Below, in pieces: positions 4,828-12,620 of a stretch of DNA of 27,132 nucleotides. The notes beneath the pieces are model-generated. The model was not told the DNA's origin. It was given only the letters and a program-made list of their open reading frames with translations, and did no database searches. This DNA comes from JABABD01 sp965530995 (GTDB taxonomy: Bacteria; Bacteroidota; Bacteroidia; Flavobacteriales; Flavobacteriaceae). The stretch is taken from NCBI GenBank assembly GCA_965530995.1, contig CBESOB010000012.1, forward strand, positions 1 to 27,132, written 5' to 3'. Every line of letters begins with the position of its first letter. The first letter of the stretch is position 1. Made by a program: the position numbers and the translations under genes.

Positions 4828-7209
4828 TTATTTCGCGTATTTCCGTTTTCTAAAATAGTTGAAAACGAATCCAAAAGCCGTCAACATGATCAAAGGCAAC
4901 AGGATATTGATAAGTCGCCATTTGGTCTTCTCTGCTGCAATTTTTTGAGGATCGAGAAATGCTACGGCAATTTCTTTTGATCGAATGTCTATCAGGCCGT
5001 CATCATCCAGTAGGTAGTTAACGGTATTCAATAGGAACTCCTTGTTGCCGTATACTTGCCCTGTCCAACGATCAAACCCTAATTCCTGAGGACCATTCCG
5101 GCCAACCTCATTCTTAATGACATCGCCATCGGCGATGATGACCATTTTAGTATCAATGCTTTCATTTTTTTCTTCTGAAGGCTGAAAAGGCTTGATCCTA
5201 TTATTATACACTGAGGTAAAAGTGCCTTCCAGCAATACAGCTAGAGGCTGATTTCCTTTGGTGTAGGAGGATGGGTCCGGTTCTTTTGTGACCATGTCCA
5301 AACGTATTTCCCTCGGTGTGCCTTCTAGTTTTGAAAGCGGTGAACTTTTTAATAATATGGTTTTCTTGACAGAGTTCTTCAGGGTGTCTATCTGATTGGC
5401 GAAATCGAATTTCACCAAGTTCAAGTTATTCACGATGGGATGATTATCGGTATTTGAAGCTAATGGCGAATACGGCCACTTTACAGGTTGGAATTGTGAT
5501 TCACTGCCTTCGCCTATGGCCAAAGTAATCGGGGCAGAGTAGAGGTCATTGATCATAACCGGATTGATCCGCACCCCATACTTGAAGAAAAAATCATTCA
5601 GGTTCAAGTCTAATGGAGTGGCAAACGATGCTCCCGCGTCATTGAACAGGCTATCCTTGTCCATGGCCACAGATTCTACCAGCCACATGCTTTTACCGCC
5701 ATTCATGGTGTATTGATCCAAAACCATTTTCTCTTTCTCATTGAAGGGGTGTGTCGGTTTTGCTGATATGATCAAATCAAACTTATTCAAATCGTCCAAG
5801 GTGCCTTGTGGATTAGCATCTACTTTATCCAATGTAAAAGGTGCAATGAAATAATACTCACCTATGGTTTTCAAAAAGTCCGCGAGATAAAGGTCTTCAA
5901 GCTGACCATTACCACGAAGTATGGCTATTTTTTGTTTTTTGGCATTCACTAATTTACTGAAGCCATTGGCAAATGCATATTCCAGATGCTGTACCGAATT
6001 ACTGACGAGCTCTTGTTGGCTAGTACCGATTTTGTTCTTGACCAAGGGAATGACAACCGTTTGGTCATTAAAACTCGCCAAGGCCCAAGGGAAAATCGCT
6101 TCATTACTGGTCTTTCCATTTTCGTTAACGGTCAATCGCATGGCTTTCATACCACGTTGTTCTAAACTTTGTATGGTTTGTTCTTGATTACCACCTATCT
6201 CCATCGGGTTCAAGAAGCTGAATTTAATATTGCTATTATGTGCGGCAAATTCTTCCAATAACTGCCGTGTTTCAGATTGCAGTCGTCTGAATTCAGATGG
6301 GAATTCCCCCTCCAAGAACACATCTATGATGATCGGAGATTCAACCTCCGCTATGGTATTCAATGCAGATTGTGACAATGTGTACCGATGATCTTCCGTC
6401 ATATCAAAACGTTGGTAAACGGATTGCGAGAACACATTCAATACTAATAATCCTAAAGGCAATGGCAAGAAATGCAGTAGTCTTGTTTTAGTGATTGGTT
6501 CGTTCTTTATTTTCAATACGGTGAGTAGCAAGAAAAACAGGGTAATACTCAAGAAATAAATGATGTCTCGTGTATCTAAGACACCGCGGCTCATACTTTT
6601 ATAATGGGCATTCATACCTAGATTCTCAATCCATGTACTCGACACAAAATCCGCGATGCTATCAAATCCGATATAGAACAGAAAACATAAAAACACGCCG
6701 ATAATGAAGGCCACTATCTGGTTATCTGAAATCGTAGAGGCGAATATCCCAATAGCCGTATACGCGGCAATGAGAAATAGAAGCCCGAAGTAAGACCCCA
6801 TGACGGCGGCGATATCTAGGTTACCTGTAGGATTACCAAGTTGATAAACGGTATAAACATATAATAGGGTTGGTATCAAGGCCAGAACAACAAGCAAGAA
6901 CGCACCTAAGTATTTGCCCAGAACTATATTGAAATGCGAAATGGGCTTCGTCAATAGCAACTCTAAAGTACCCTGCTTTTTTTCATCGGAAAAACTCCGC
7001 ATGCACACCGCTGGAATCAAGAATAACAGGATCCATGGCGCTAAAGTGAAAAATGGAGTCAGGTCCGCAAAACCATAATCCAAAATATTGAATTCACCCT
7101 TGAACAACCAAATGAACAAGCTATTAAGCACTAAGAATATGGCAATGACCAAGTAGCCCATCGGTGAGGCAAAAAACGCGTTGAATTCTTTCTTGAGTAT
7201 GGCGAGCAT
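4828..7209 (-). CDS. gldFG: GldF-GldG fusion: gliding-motility ABC transporter permease + auxiliary subunit
   Basis: One 793-aa frame joins two proteins normally encoded separately. Residues 1-235 are GldF, an ABC-2 permease with about six membrane helices and the 'FSDEKKQGTLELLLTKPISHFNIVLGKYLGAF' signature (73-104). Residues from about 241 are GldG: a membrane helix (about 244-262), 'RFDMTEDHRYTLS' (267-279), a large periplasmic ABC-transporter auxiliary domain, and a C-terminal anchor helix (about 766-786). No Met codon lies near the junction (the first downstream, M270, is inside the conserved GldG motif), so two translation products are unlikely. With the GldA ATPase (not in the window) these form the ABC transporter first found through Flavobacterium gliding mutants; transported substrate unknown. 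It is the last gene of an operon with the SAM hydrolase and ABM-fold genes. Fusion by sequencing error is possible but the frame is clean. Confidence 0.93.
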   Translation of the reverse strand: MLAILKKEFNAFFASPMGYLVIAIFLVLNSLFIWLFKGEFNILDYGFADLTPFFTLAPWILLFLIPAVCMRSFSDEKKQGTLELLLTKPISHFNIVLGKYLGAFLLVVLALIPTLLYVYTVYQLGNPTGNLDIAAVMGSYFGLLFLIAAYTAIGIFASTISDNQIVAFIIGVFLCFLFYIGFDSIADFVSSTWIENLGMNAHYKSMSRGVLDTRDIIYFLSITLFFLLLTVLKIKNEPITKTRLLHFLPLPLGLLVLNVFSQSVYQRFDMTEDHRYTLSQSALNTIAEVESPIIIDVFLEGEFPSEFRRLQSETRQLLEEFAAHNSNIKFSFLNPMEIGGNQEQTIQSLEQRGMKAMRLTVNENGKTSNEAIFPWALASFNDQTVVIPLVKNKIGTSQQELVSNSVQHLEYAFANGFSKLVNAKKQKIAILRGNGQLEDLYLADFLKTIGEYYFIAPFTLDKVDANPQGTLDDLNKFDLIISAKPTHPFNEKEKMVLDQYTMNGGKSMWLVESVAMDKDSLFNDAGASFATPLDLNLNDFFFKYGVRINPVMINDLYSAPITLAIGEGSESQFQPVKWPYSPLASNTDNHPIVNNLNLVKFDFANQIDTLKNSVKKTILLKSSPLSKLEGTPREIRLDMVTKEPDPSSYTKGNQPLAVLLEGTFTSVYNNRIKPFQPSEEKNESIDTKMVIIADGDVIKNEVGRNGPQELGFDRWTGQVYGNKEFLLNTVNYLLDDDGLIDIRSKEIAVAFLDPQKIAAEKTKWRLINILLPLIMLTAFGFVFNYFRKRKYAK

Positions 7210-7244
7210 TCGATCTGTTTAGTGGTTTATTCCTTGTTCATTAA

Positions 7245-7541
7245 TCATTTCAATGATGCGACCTTATCGACACTCCAGGCTTCTGGTTTGGCATTGAAGT
7301 GCTTTTTGGTTTCAGTCCAAACACCATTGAACAAGTCCGATTGCCTATAGTTTTCTAAGGCATCTTCAGTGTCCCAATAGCTATACGTGAAAAACATATG
7401 GTCATTATGTTTATCCCTATATAATTCCAATAAACGGCAACCTTCAAAGTTTCGTATCAATTCCTTTTTTTGGTCAAACATTTCCAAGAACTCAGGGATA
7501 CCCTCTGGATTGAAACTCATTTTCACTATACGAACAAACAT
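7245..7541 (-). CDS. Antibiotic biosynthesis monooxygenase (ABM) fold protein
   Basis: The 98 aa form a single ferredoxin-like alpha+beta domain of the ABM family: strand 'MFVRIVKMSFNPEGI', helix 'PEFLEMFDQKKELIRNFEGC', strand 'RLLELYRDKHNDHMFFTYSYW' and helix 'DTEDALENYRQSDLFNGVWTETKKHF'. Proteins of this fold include quinol monooxygenases and heme-degrading enzymes, which work as dimers, but many members have no known substrate and the asparagine/tryptophan pair of IsdG-type heme oxygenases cannot be assigned here. Its start is 3 bp after the stop of the SAM hydrolase gene, and the fused gldFG gene begins 35 bp downstream, so the three are almost certainly co-transcribed. A direct role in gliding is not established. 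Confidence 0.85.
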   Translation of the reverse strand: MFVRIVKMSFNPEGIPEFLEMFDQKKELIRNFEGCRLLELYRDKHNDHMFFTYSYWDTEDALENYRQSDLFNGVWTETKKHFNAKPEAWSVDKVASLK

Positions 7542-7544
7542 AGG

Positions 7545-8378
7545 TTATTTTGTGAAATTAATGGTTATCGTATCCCGCATCCGCAATCCCATAAGAGTAG
7601 AGGCGCTTCCAACGGTGGCGCTATTACTTTTATACACAGCGATTTCCAGATAATTCGAAGCGTTGAAAACCACCAAGCCTCGTCCTTCATCGTTCCGTCG
7701 ATCTTCTGGGATATCGAAATTCACGATATCGCTATATTTCTTTTGGATGGTCTTAAATTTATAATTACGAGCAGAAATCTCAAAGTTTCTACCTTTCTGT
7801 ATGCCTTCAAAGAATTTCTTGGTAATATTGGTCACTACGTTTCCGTAATTGTCAATATAGATAATACTGGCAATGATCTGGTTTTTGTCTTCATTTACAT
7901 AAGGCACAAGGTCCTTGATGGGTTTTATCTTGTCGATGGTCTTTCCTATGACTTCCAAAGTGCCACCGCGAGCAATGTGGCAGGCCACCTTAACGAACAC
8001 ATCCAGCACTGGAAAACTGCTCTCGATCTTGTCATGGATATTGATCTCGACGATCTTCTCAGGATTGATCTCGGTACAGATCATACTCATAATGCCGTTA
8101 TTGGCACAGACAAAATAATGACCGTCCAATTTAATGGCTATATGTTTGTTCTCTTGATTGATCTCTGAGTCAATGCCGATGATATGAATGGTGTCTTGTG
8201 GAAAGCTGCTAAAGGCATTTCGGATCACATAGGCGGCTTCAGGAATATTGAATGGCGAAACCGAATGTGAAATATCAACAATTTTAACATCAGGAAGTTC
8301 ACTATAGATAGCACCTTTTATAGCACCAGCAAAGTGGTCTTTCTCGCCAAAATCAGTGGTTAATGTGATGATTGCCAT
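7545..8378 (-). CDS. SAM hydrolase / SAM hydroxide adenosyltransferase (DUF62 family)
   Basis: The start was set at ATG 8378 (277 aa), giving the family-typical beginning MAIITLTTDFGEKDHFAGAIKGAI; the longer frame from 8417 would begin right after a promoter-like element. The N-terminal domain has the TTDFG..D motif, 'VDISHSVSPFNIPEAAYV', and 'ANNGIMSMI'; the C-terminal beta-barrel has 'IIYIDNYGNVVTNI', the family D-x-F/Y-GN-x-x-TN signature. The 'ACHIARGG' segment carries the conserved His. DUF62 enzymes hydrolyse S-adenosylmethionine to adenosine and methionine and are related to fluorinases, but they use water. The cytosolic enzyme probably adjusts SAM levels. It heads the operon with the ABM-fold protein and gldFG, and is divergent from phoH. 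No fluorinase-specific insertion is evident. Confidence 0.92.
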   Translation of the reverse strand: MAIITLTTDFGEKDHFAGAIKGAIYSELPDVKIVDISHSVSPFNIPEAAYVIRNAFSSFPQDTIHIIGIDSEINQENKHIAIKLDGHYFVCANNGIMSMICTEINPEKIVEINIHDKIESSFPVLDVFVKVACHIARGGTLEVIGKTIDKIKPIKDLVPYVNEDKNQIIASIIYIDNYGNVVTNITKKFFEGIQKGRNFEISARNYKFKTIQKKYSDIVNFDIPEDRRNDEGRGLVVFNASNYLEIAVYKSNSATVGSASTLMGLRMRDTITINFTK

Positions 8379-8414
8379 GGGCAGATTGTTGATAATTTTG
8401 CTGATACCATCACG

Positions 8415-8445
8415 CAAAAATTGCGTAGCTTTGTTACGTTACAAA
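8415..8445 (-). promoter_or_regulatory. Candidate Bacteroidota-type promoter for the SAM hydrolase operon
   Basis: On the minus strand, TTTG (plus 8442-8445), a 19-bp spacer, then AATTTTTG (plus 8415-8422) matches the TTTG/TAnnTTTG consensus with one mismatch and correct spacing. Transcription would start close to 8408, which supports translation from 8378 rather than 8417. In the opposite direction, a perfect TAGCTTTG (8426-8433) could be a -7 box for phoH, but lacks a well-spaced -33 box. Confidence 0.45.
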
Positions 8446-8490
8446 CTTAATGAATTTCATACATAAACATTACATAAATAACGTCGCCTT

Positions 8491-9444
8491 TTGAACGAAC
8501 TTATAGTTGAACTGACTGATATTGAACCAAAGGAATTCTTTGGAACCCAAAACACCAATATTGCCCTTTTAAAAACCTATTTCCCCAAACTCAAGATAGT
8601 AGCCAGAGGCAATAAGATCAAAGCCTATGGCGACGAAGAACAATTGGAGGAATTCGATCGTCGTTTGATGATGTTGATGAATCATTTCGGGACTTACAAT
8701 AAGTTAGATGAAAATGTCATTGAGCGTGTACTGACTAGTAATACTAGCGATGAGTATACCACATCTAAAGCGAGCAACGATGTATTGGTACATGGCGTTT
8801 CAGGCAGGAAAATAAAAGCGCAGACGGCCAATCAACGTAAGTTGGTGGAAAGCATGAAAAAGAACGATATGGTATTTGCCATAGGTCCTGCCGGAACAGG
8901 AAAGACTTATACAGGAGTTGCGCTGGCAGTACAAGCCCTGAAAAACAAACAAGTAAAGAAAATCATATTAACGCGTCCAGCAGTAGAAGCAGGGGAGAAT
9001 CTCGGATTCCTTCCTGGAGATTTACAAGAAAAACTGGATCCTTATATGCAACCATTATATGATGCTTTGCGTGATATGCTTCCTGCGGAAAGACTTGCTG
9101 ATTATATAGAGAAGGGGGTGATCCAAATCGCGCCTTTGGCCTTTATGAGAGGACGCACCTTGGATAATGCCTTTGTGATCTTGGATGAAGGCCAGAATAC
9201 GACGCATTCGCAGATGAAAATGTTCCTGACTAGAATGGGTAAGAACGCCAAGTTTTTATTAACAGGCGATCCAGGACAAATAGATTTACCACGCAGAACC
9301 ATTTCAGGATTAAAAGAAGCCTTATTGATATTAAAGAATGTGGAAGGCGTTGGTATGATTTTTTTGGACGACAAAGATGTGATAAGACATAAGTTAGTTA
9401 AGAAAGTCATTGCAGCTTATAAAGACATAGAGAATAGGGAGTAA
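8491..9444 (+). CDS. phoH: PhoH family ATPase (PhoH-like protein)
   Basis: The 317-aa cytoplasmic P-loop NTPase starts at a TTG codon (8491). No ATG lies nearby upstream, and the sequence from this TTG (NELIVELTDIEPKEFFG) matches the normal N-terminus of flavobacterial PhoH-like proteins. Walker A is GPAGTGKT (132-139) and Walker B FVILDEGQN (228-236); 'LTRPAVEAGENLGFLPG' (160-176) and 'LTGDPGQIDLP' are further PhoH signatures, and the N-terminal ~100 residues form the KH-like domain usual in YbeZ-type proteins. YbeZ/PhoH proteins associate with the YbeY endoribonuclease and ribosome-RNA processing in other bacteria; direct function here is inferred. It is divergent from the SAM hydrolase gene and followed after 99 bp by purC. 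Confidence 0.95.
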   Translation: MNELIVELTDIEPKEFFGTQNTNIALLKTYFPKLKIVARGNKIKAYGDEEQLEEFDRRLMMLMNHFGTYNKLDENVIERVLTSNTSDEYTTSKASNDVLVHGVSGRKIKAQTANQRKLVESMKKNDMVFAIGPAGTGKTYTGVALAVQALKNKQVKKIILTRPAVEAGENLGFLPGDLQEKLDPYMQPLYDALRDMLPAERLADYIEKGVIQIAPLAFMRGRTLDNAFVILDEGQNTTHSQMKMFLTRMGKNAKFLLTGDPGQIDLPRRTISGLKEALLILKNVEGVGMIFLDDKDVIRHKLVKKVIAAYKDIENRE

Positions 9445-9453
9445 TTCCCCTTT

Positions 9454-9537
9454 GCCCGATGGGCATTTCCCCGAAGGGGGAAACTAATTAATATAAATAT
9501 GAATTTCTTCCCTTTGGGAAGATGTCTCAAAGAGACA
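9454..9537. repeat. Cluster of short hairpins between phoH and purC
   Basis: Four small palindromes follow each other: GCCC-GAT-GGGC (9454-9464), TTTCCCC-GAAG-GGGGAAA (9466-9483), TTCCC-TTT-GGGAA (9508-9520) and TGTCTC-AAA-GAGACA (9523-9537). The second could stop phoH transcription but lacks a T tract on the plus strand. The cluster looks like the mosaic hairpin repeats found between genes in flavobacteria. It keeps a frame open upstream of purC and could mislead start calling. Confidence 0.6.
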
Positions 9538-9543
9538 GATGGG

Positions 9544-10491
9544 ATGACACATACAATAACCGATACCAATTTCAATTTTCCAGGACAGAAATCCGTGTAC
9601 AAGGGGAAAGTACGCGAAGTCTATAACATCAACGACGAACAACTGGTCATGATCGCCACCGATCGCCTCAGTGCTTTCGATGTAGTGATGCCAAAAGGCA
9701 TTCCCTACAAAGGGCAGATCCTCAACCAGATTGCCACCAAGATGATGAAAGACACGGAAGACTTGGTGCCTAATTGGTTAGTTGCCACACCAGATCCTAA
9801 TGTCGCTATCGGACATCTATGCGAGCCTTTTAAGGTGGAAATGGTGATCCGTGGTTATATGTCTGGCCATGCAGCTCGCGAATACAAGTTAGGAAAACGC
9901 ATGCTATGTGGTATGTCTATGCCAGAGGGTATGAAAGAGAACGATGCCTTCCCAGAACCAATCATCACACCGGCGACCAAGGCCGAAATGGGAGATCACG
10001 ACGAGGACATCTCGAGAGAAGATATCCTGAAACGTGGGATTGTTTCAGAGGAAGATTATTTGGTACTGGAAGATTACACACGAAAGCTCTTTAAACGAGG
10101 CTCTGAAATCGCGGCCTCACGAGGTTTGATCCTTGTGGATACTAAATACGAATTCGGGAAGACCAAAGACGGTAAGATCGTCCTGATCGATGAGATCCAC
10201 ACACCAGATTCCTCACGTTATTTCTATGCCGAAGGCTACCAAGAGCGTCAAGACACCAGCGAAACCCAAAAGCAACTCTCTAAGGAATTTGTACGCCAAT
10301 GGCTGATAACTAATGACTTCCAAGGACTCGAAGGGCAGACCGTACCAGAAATGTCTGATGACTACATTGAGACCGTCTCAGAACGCTATATCGAACTCTA
10401 CGAAAACATTACTGGCGAGACATTTATAAAAGGGGATGTGGCGAATATCCAAGAGCGGATAGAGGAGAATGTTTTGGAGTATTTGGGATAA
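9544..10491 (+). CDS. purC: Phosphoribosylaminoimidazole-succinocarboxamide synthase (SAICAR synthetase)
   Basis: The start was set at ATG 9544 (315 aa, MTHTITDTNFNFPGQKSVY), because residues encoded from 9499 derive from an intergenic hairpin cluster and the family N-terminus begins here. The enzyme joins CAIR and aspartate with ATP to make SAICAR, step 8 of de novo purine synthesis. Visible signatures are 'VYKGKVREVY' (nucleotide-binding strand-turn, about 18-27), 'TDRLSAFDVVMP' (about 38-49), 'EMVIRGYMSGHAAREYK', 'PITTPATKAE'-like 'EPIITPATKAEMGDHDEDIS', 'LILVDTKYEFGKTKDGKIVLIDEIHTPDSSRYF' (substrate-binding core). This is the longer, ~310-aa type of PurC. It is followed by a repeat-bearing spacer. 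Cytosolic; no regulatory site for purines was recognised. Confidence 0.96.
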   Translation: MTHTITDTNFNFPGQKSVYKGKVREVYNINDEQLVMIATDRLSAFDVVMPKGIPYKGQILNQIATKMMKDTEDLVPNWLVATPDPNVAIGHLCEPFKVEMVIRGYMSGHAAREYKLGKRMLCGMSMPEGMKENDAFPEPIITPATKAEMGDHDEDISREDILKRGIVSEEDYLVLEDYTRKLFKRGSEIAASRGLILVDTKYEFGKTKDGKIVLIDEIHTPDSSRYFYAEGYQERQDTSETQKQLSKEFVRQWLITNDFQGLEGQTVPEMSDDYIETVSERYIELYENITGETFIKGDVANIQERIEENVLEYLG

Positions 10492-10501
10492 ATATAGAAT
10501 C

Positions 10502-10573
10502 ATGCCAAAGCAAAACCCAACAAATTATTCCTATTCGGGAGCAATTAAAAACGATACCACCAAAGTTGTCTAA
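10502..10573 (+). other. Unconvincing 23-codon ORF after purC
   Basis: ATG 10502 to TAA 10573 encodes MPKQNPTNYSYSGAIKNDTT plus three residues, 10 bp after purC. No ribosome-binding signal, no repeat of the frame in nearby genes, and no recognisable family. It could be a peptide or a scrap of a lost gene. Recorded because it is the only open frame in this 240-bp spacer. Confidence 0.15.
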
Positions 10574-10623
10574 AAAGAAATCTATAACAGGAGAGGGAGG
10601 CCTGATCAGAATTAGATTTACTT

Positions 10624-10708
10624 GTCATTGCTAATCACGCCAGAGCGTGATGTGGCACTCTCATTGTTGAGTGACAGATTACCGAATCGTTGCTCTCCTC
10701 GTAATGAC
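10624..10708. repeat. 85-bp palindromic intergenic element (MITE-like)
   Basis: The element is bounded by GTCATT (10624-10629) and AATGAC (10703-10708) in inverted orientation and contains a perfect internal hairpin TCACGC-CAGA-GCGTGA (10635-10650). The right half, read in reverse complement, begins GTCATTACGAGGAGAGCAACGA, a pattern close to the 'GTCATTGCGAGG...' repeats scattered between genes in many Bacteroidota and other bacteria. No transposase is encoded. It ends about 23 bp upstream of the M14 peptidase gene. Confidence 0.55.
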
Positions 10709-10731
10709 TATAATTTCATAACTTCACAACT

Positions 10732-11997
10732 ATGAAAACACCAACTTTAATCATCTGTCTTTTATGGGTTTCTTTACTATGTGCCCAAAAAGAAAAATTC
10801 CAAGGGCAAGCACCCATAAAAATCGTTCCAACCAAATCGTTACCCATTCAGAAACAATGGAAAGGCGACTTTACCTTTGGCGATTCAGATGTGGTCTTTT
10901 CTAACAATTTTGACGGTGCGCGGCTCAATGGGTTATTGAAAGAAAACGATAGTACCTATACCGCCCTGATTACCTCAGAGAACACACCGATCAATATCAG
11001 TCCGTGGTATGCGTTTAAGGTATGGTCTAAAAAACCACAAACCATTCACGTGATGCTTACCTATCAAGACCCTGTGAAGCATCGGTATTATCCTAAACTA
11101 AGCAAAGACGGCCTTAAATGGACCGCACTCGATTCGTTGGATTATACAGAATATGAAAAAGGAGATGTGGCCTTTGGTGCAGGATCATTAGCAAAGAAAG
11201 CCAGTATACGTTTGCAAGTAGGGCCTGATTTACTTTGGGTCGCCGGACAGGAACTACAGACCTCAAAACATGTACAGCATTGGGTAGATAGCTTGTCTGT
11301 AAATAAGCATGTAACACAACAAGTCATAGGTAAAAGCCTTGAGGGTCGTAACATGAATGTATTGACGATAGGCAAGGCCAAACGTAAGAATATGATCATG
11401 GTCATATCTCGGCAGCATCCTCCTGAAGTTACGGGATATCTGGCGATGAAAGCATTTATAGAAACCATAGCATCTAACAGTAAGTTAGCCAAGAAATTCC
11501 GAAAGAAATATACCGTGTATGTGGTGCCCTTAATGAATCCTGATGGGGTAGACAACGGCCATTGGCGACATAATCTTGGTGGTATTGACCTAAATCGTGA
11601 CTGGAGCAACTTTAATCAACCGGAAACAAAAGCCATAAAGGCCTTTATGGAAAAAAGGACTACTGATACTGATGGCAAATTCTATTTTGGGATTGACTTT
11701 CATTCTACTTGGGACGACATTTATTATACCGTCGACCCCACATTAAAAGGAAATATGCCTGGTTTGGTTACGGATTGGTTGCATACGATTAAAGAAGCAC
11801 TTCCTGGTTATGACCCCAATATTCGCCCGAGTGGCGATCTAGTGCCAACAGCTGTATCGCGAAACTACTTCTTTGTCGAACATGGTGCAGAATCCTTGGT
11901 GTTTGAAATTGGTGACAATACACCACGCGATTTCATTAAGGAAAAAGGCCAGACCAGTGCCAACGTCTTAATGGAACTGATGCTTTCGAGACACTGA
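10732..11997 (+). CDS. Secreted M14 family zinc carboxypeptidase
   Basis: The 421-aa protein opens with a signal peptide (MKTPTLIICLLWVSLLCAQ). Residues ~20-190 form a beta-rich N-terminal domain with 'NFDGARLNGL', resembling the lead domain of cytosolic-carboxypeptidase-like (Nna1/AGBL) M14 enzymes. Residues ~195-415 are the catalytic domain: 'RQHPPE' gives zinc ligands H229 and E232, 'NRDW' (288-291) the Asn-Arg pair that binds the substrate carboxylate, 'IDFHST' the third ligand H324, and 'SLVFEIGD' the catalytic E392. All needed residues are present, so it should cleave C-terminal residues from peptides in the periplasm or outside the cell. It stands alone on the plus strand, its promoter region abutting the repeat at 10624-10708. 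Substrate specificity cannot be read. Confidence 0.93.
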   Translation: MKTPTLIICLLWVSLLCAQKEKFQGQAPIKIVPTKSLPIQKQWKGDFTFGDSDVVFSNNFDGARLNGLLKENDSTYTALITSENTPINISPWYAFKVWSKKPQTIHVMLTYQDPVKHRYYPKLSKDGLKWTALDSLDYTEYEKGDVAFGAGSLAKKASIRLQVGPDLLWVAGQELQTSKHVQHWVDSLSVNKHVTQQVIGKSLEGRNMNVLTIGKAKRKNMIMVISRQHPPEVTGYLAMKAFIETIASNSKLAKKFRKKYTVYVVPLMNPDGVDNGHWRHNLGGIDLNRDWSNFNQPETKAIKAFMEKRTTDTDGKFYFGIDFHSTWDDIYYTVDPTLKGNMPGLVTDWLHTIKEALPGYDPNIRPSGDLVPTAVSRNYFFVEHGAESLVFEIGDNTPRDFIKEKGQTSANVLMELMLSRH

Positions 11998-12058
11998 TAT
12001 TAAAAATCCAGTTCTAGGGAAGAGGCGGGTTGAGAAAAATGTCTTGAATTACCTATAA

Positions 12059-12559
12059 TTATAGTGGACTGAACAAACCTTCAATAGTTCTTGAAACGGT
12101 TTCTGATTGTTCATCCCATGTAAAACTGATACTCAGACTTATATTCCAATTGCCATTGGATTGTTTGGTGCCTGTTGCCATTCCGGAAGATATAGGAACA
12201 AGAGGCAAGCTCGCGCAAAAGCAAGAACGCTGCATATACATTTGCAAGTCTAGGAGTTCGTCATCGCTATAACTAAAACTGTCGAGGTCAGAATCGATTT
12301 CAAAGTATAGGAACTCGGCATATTCGTCATCGGAGATTTGCTCCTGCTCCTCAGCCACGTAAACATATTTGAAGACCTTGTTGATACCATTATCTATGTT
12401 TATGTATTCAAATCCTTGGTCATTAACCATCACTATTTCAGAATCTTCATAAAATTCATAGGCAAACGACTCAGGTCTAACGCCATCGTTTTCATCATTA
12501 GTGTCACAAGAGATGGTGCTTAGGATTAGTGCTATGAGAAGAAAGGCGTATGATTTCAT
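12059..12559 (-). CDS. Acidic lipoprotein, hypothetical
   Basis: The 166 aa begin with a lipoprotein signal (MKSYAFLLIALILSTISC, lipid-anchor Cys18). The mature chain is strongly acidic (runs such as 'EEQEQISDDEYAEFLYFEIDSDLDSFSYSDDELLD') and carries two closely spaced cysteines ('RSCFCASLP'), followed by a short beta-rich C-terminus ('NWNISLSISFTWDEQ'). The acidity could bind calcium, but no EF-hand is present. No family recognised. It is convergent with the M14 peptidase gene (62-bp gap) and lies 97 bp downstream of the Dabb lipoprotein gene on the same strand, so the two may be co-transcribed. Function unknown; envelope location well supported. Confidence 0.75.
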   Translation of the reverse strand: MKSYAFLLIALILSTISCDTNDENDGVRPESFAYEFYEDSEIVMVNDQGFEYINIDNGINKVFKYVYVAEEQEQISDDEYAEFLYFEIDSDLDSFSYSDDELLDLQMYMQRSCFCASLPLVPISSGMATGTKQSNGNWNISLSISFTWDEQSETVSRTIEGLFSPL

Positions 12560-12620
12560 GAGGTCTTTTTTAGAAGATGCATTTAAAGCGAAATGGTTGC
12601 GTATGCATTTTTACTTTTGA

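Noticed and set aside
7470..8168. 232-codon plus-strand frame over the ABM and SAM hydrolase genes
   Set aside because: It lies antisense to two well-supported genes, crosses their boundary, and has no protein-like motifs.
7545..8378. Fluorinase or chlorinase activity for the DUF62 protein
   Set aside because: No fluorinase-specific insertion loop is visible; SAM hydrolase is the default for this family.
8379..8417. Upstream Met for the SAM hydrolase at 8417
   Set aside because: The enzyme family starts MAIITLTTDFG and a promoter-like element lies right at the upstream Met.
9499..9543. N-terminal extension of purC to the ATG at 9499
   Set aside because: The 15 extra residues are encoded by an intergenic hairpin cluster; the family N-terminus begins at 9544.
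11142..11609. 155-codon minus-strand frame in the M14 gene
   Set aside because: Antisense shadow of a conserved catalytic domain.
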